From: Branchiostoma floridae
Taxonomy: Eukaryota > Chordata > Leptocardii > Amphioxiformes > Branchiostomatidae
DNA: 64,000 nucleotides
Assembly: GCF_000003815.2 (NCBI RefSeq)
Contig: NC_049980.1
Span: 33,043,882 to 33,107,881 of the forward strand
Reading direction: 5' to 3'
Shown here: piece by piece, positions 62,798-64,000 of the stretch
How positions within the stretch are numbered: the stretch's first letter is position 1
Layout: every line of letters starts with the position of its first letter
Position numbers and translations under genes: made by a program
Notes under the pieces: model-generated
Told to the model about the DNA's origin: nothing
What the model saw: the letters and a program-made list of their open reading frames with translations, nothing else
Database searches by the model: none

Positions 62798-63079
62798 AAG
62801 TTTGGAGTCTCTTAGGTCCTTTACGGTATGACAAAAGAGACTTGGCAGCTATAGTTGGTCTGTACTATTCTCCCGCCTGGCCAAATAGTAATAAGGGACT
62901 TTGGCCAAGTTTAGGAATAAAAGCCTAGTAGAAATTAATGGGCTAAGCAGTGAACTGGCAATCCGGCTGGATAGACTGTAAAAGACCGACTGAAATCCCA
63001 TGGCAACTTGTTTGTCCCTATTTGGCCAAATTCTTCTCTTTTGTCATCCAGCTGACACGTCTGCTTGGAGACTACACTA

Positions 63080-63246
63080 TACTGTAAATGCATTTAAGTT
63101 CGCGGGGATTTAATTTCGCGGTAGCGAGAAAATGGACTTTTCGCGGTGGTTTTAATTTCGCGGTAGCACCATGCACTGTAGTCTCTTACTGTTATGGAAA
63201 AATGTTCGAATATTAATCCACCGCGAACATTTCTGCATTTACAGTA
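63080..63246. mobile_element. Palindromic MITE, family 1
   Basis: TACTGTAAATGCATTTAAGT, TCGCGGGGATTTAATTTCGC at the left; CCACCGCGAACATTTCTGCA, TTTACAGTA at the right. The best preserved copy in the window. Confidence 0.82.
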
Positions 63247-63713
63247 GTAGGGATGGATACCAGGCTGCACTGTTGGACAACCTCCCCCCCCCCCCCTCCT
63301 TCTTTTCTCACCCACCCTGACTAATCCATCCTCTATGCTTGAGGTACAGGGAGGAGCTGGAAGGACCACCCCCTGTGGTTGATAGTGTTGCTACTGGCCA
63401 CATGTAGGGACCTTCTAGTGTCTGCACACAAAAATCTAGGTCATCATCAGCTGGGCCTATACAGTTCAGGGCCTAGTTTCTACCAGACTACTGCCTGGAT
63501 GAATAGTAATAAGGGACTTTGGCCAAGTTAGGAATAAAAGCCTATACTAGTATAGTAGTAAGGAGTTATCTGGCTGGCCAGCAGATAGCTGGCTAGGTGG
63601 CACAAGACTGGCTGAAATCCCATGGCAACTTATTTGTCTCTATTTGGCCAGATTCTTCTCTTTTGTCATCCAGCTGACACGTTTGCTTGGAGACTACACT
63701 ATAGGGATAGATT

Positions 63714-63815
63714 AGCCTGGTATCCAGCCGTAAAATAGCTCCCGAGTCTCTTCTCTCCCCTTCTAAATTGCGAAAAGAGAGAAGAGACTCGGGAGCTTAT
63801 TACGGCTGGCAACCA
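63714..63815. mobile_element. Small palindromic MITE
   Basis: CCAGCCGTAAAATAGCTCCC, GAGTCTCTTCTCTCC pairs with GAGAGAAGAGACTCGGGAGC, TTATTACGGCTGG around a loop of about 15 bases. Ends AGCCTGGTATCCAG as at 58086. Confidence 0.8.
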
Positions 63816-63839
63816 GTTTGGGGGTGAATACAGGGATTC

Positions 63840-64000
63840 CCAGGGCCAAAACCCCCCCCCTGGATTTTTTTTTAAGCCTCCGGACATATCAATCTCCAAT
63901 GTTTAAGCCCCGAGAAGGTGGTGTAACGAACACCCCCTTTTGGTTAACAGGTTTAAAAAAGGGTCCAAGTTAGAAAGGCTCTTTGGGTTTTTCCCCAACC
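63840..64000. other. Probably low-quality terminal sequence
   Basis: Homopolymer-heavy text (C9, T9, repeated doublets such as TTTGGGTTTTTCCCC) unlike the rest of the window, as seen at untrimmed read or contig ends. Confidence 0.45.

Overview
The window reads as a deuterostome invertebrate genome, most likely amphioxus (Branchiostoma). The reasons are a long HERC1 gene closely resembling the vertebrate protein, TTAGGG-type interstitial telomeric repeats, tRNA- and 5S-derived SINEs, many palindromic MITEs, and minisatellites that span exon-intron boundaries. Species assignment is inference.

From 45 to 51192 the minus strand carries the middle of one giant gene, HERC1 (a HECT/RLD E3 ubiquitin ligase). 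I could place 58 exons (called w1-w58 in transcript order, so w1 is at 51 kb and w58 at the left edge). They total 9558 coding bases (3186 codons), and every splice phase is compatible from w1 to w58. The order is: helical N-terminal-middle region (w1-w18), SPRY domain (w19-w24), acidic linkers and conserved HERC1 blocks (w25-w34), UBA domain (w35), C2H2/Cys-rich zinc-binding block (w39), WD40 propeller (w46-w53), and the linker that runs into RLD2 (w54-w58). The second RCC1-like domain and the HECT domain lie to the left of the window. The first RCC1-like domain is not found in the 12.8 kb to the right of w1.

At 53917-55143 the plus strand has a single-exon class A GPCR of the lysophospholipid/cannabinoid-receptor type. 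It has NSY in place of DRY and NPLST in place of NPxxY. Two RFX X-box-like sites and a TATA-like sequence lie upstream, and an AATAAA lies downstream. From 55.2 kb to the end I see no genes. That part holds a TTAA-flanked MITE, a block of 163-bp tandem repeats, a 210-bp tandem repeat, an assembly gap (61209-61665), small palindromic MITEs and apparently low-quality terminal sequence.

The most striking feature is that at least 20 of the 58 HERC1 exons carry tandem partial copies of their own 5' or 3' ends in the adjoining intron. Each copy extends across, or close to, the exon-intron junction, giving stacks of decoy acceptors (upstream side) or decoy donors (downstream side). One array (w49) is an exact 99-bp repeat that stays open in frame. 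One 72-nt exon (w37) looks like a fusion of the start of w35 and the end of w36. The phenomenon resembles the exon-boundary ('mirage') minisatellites that I recall being reported at amphioxus Adh, but here it affects a whole gene.
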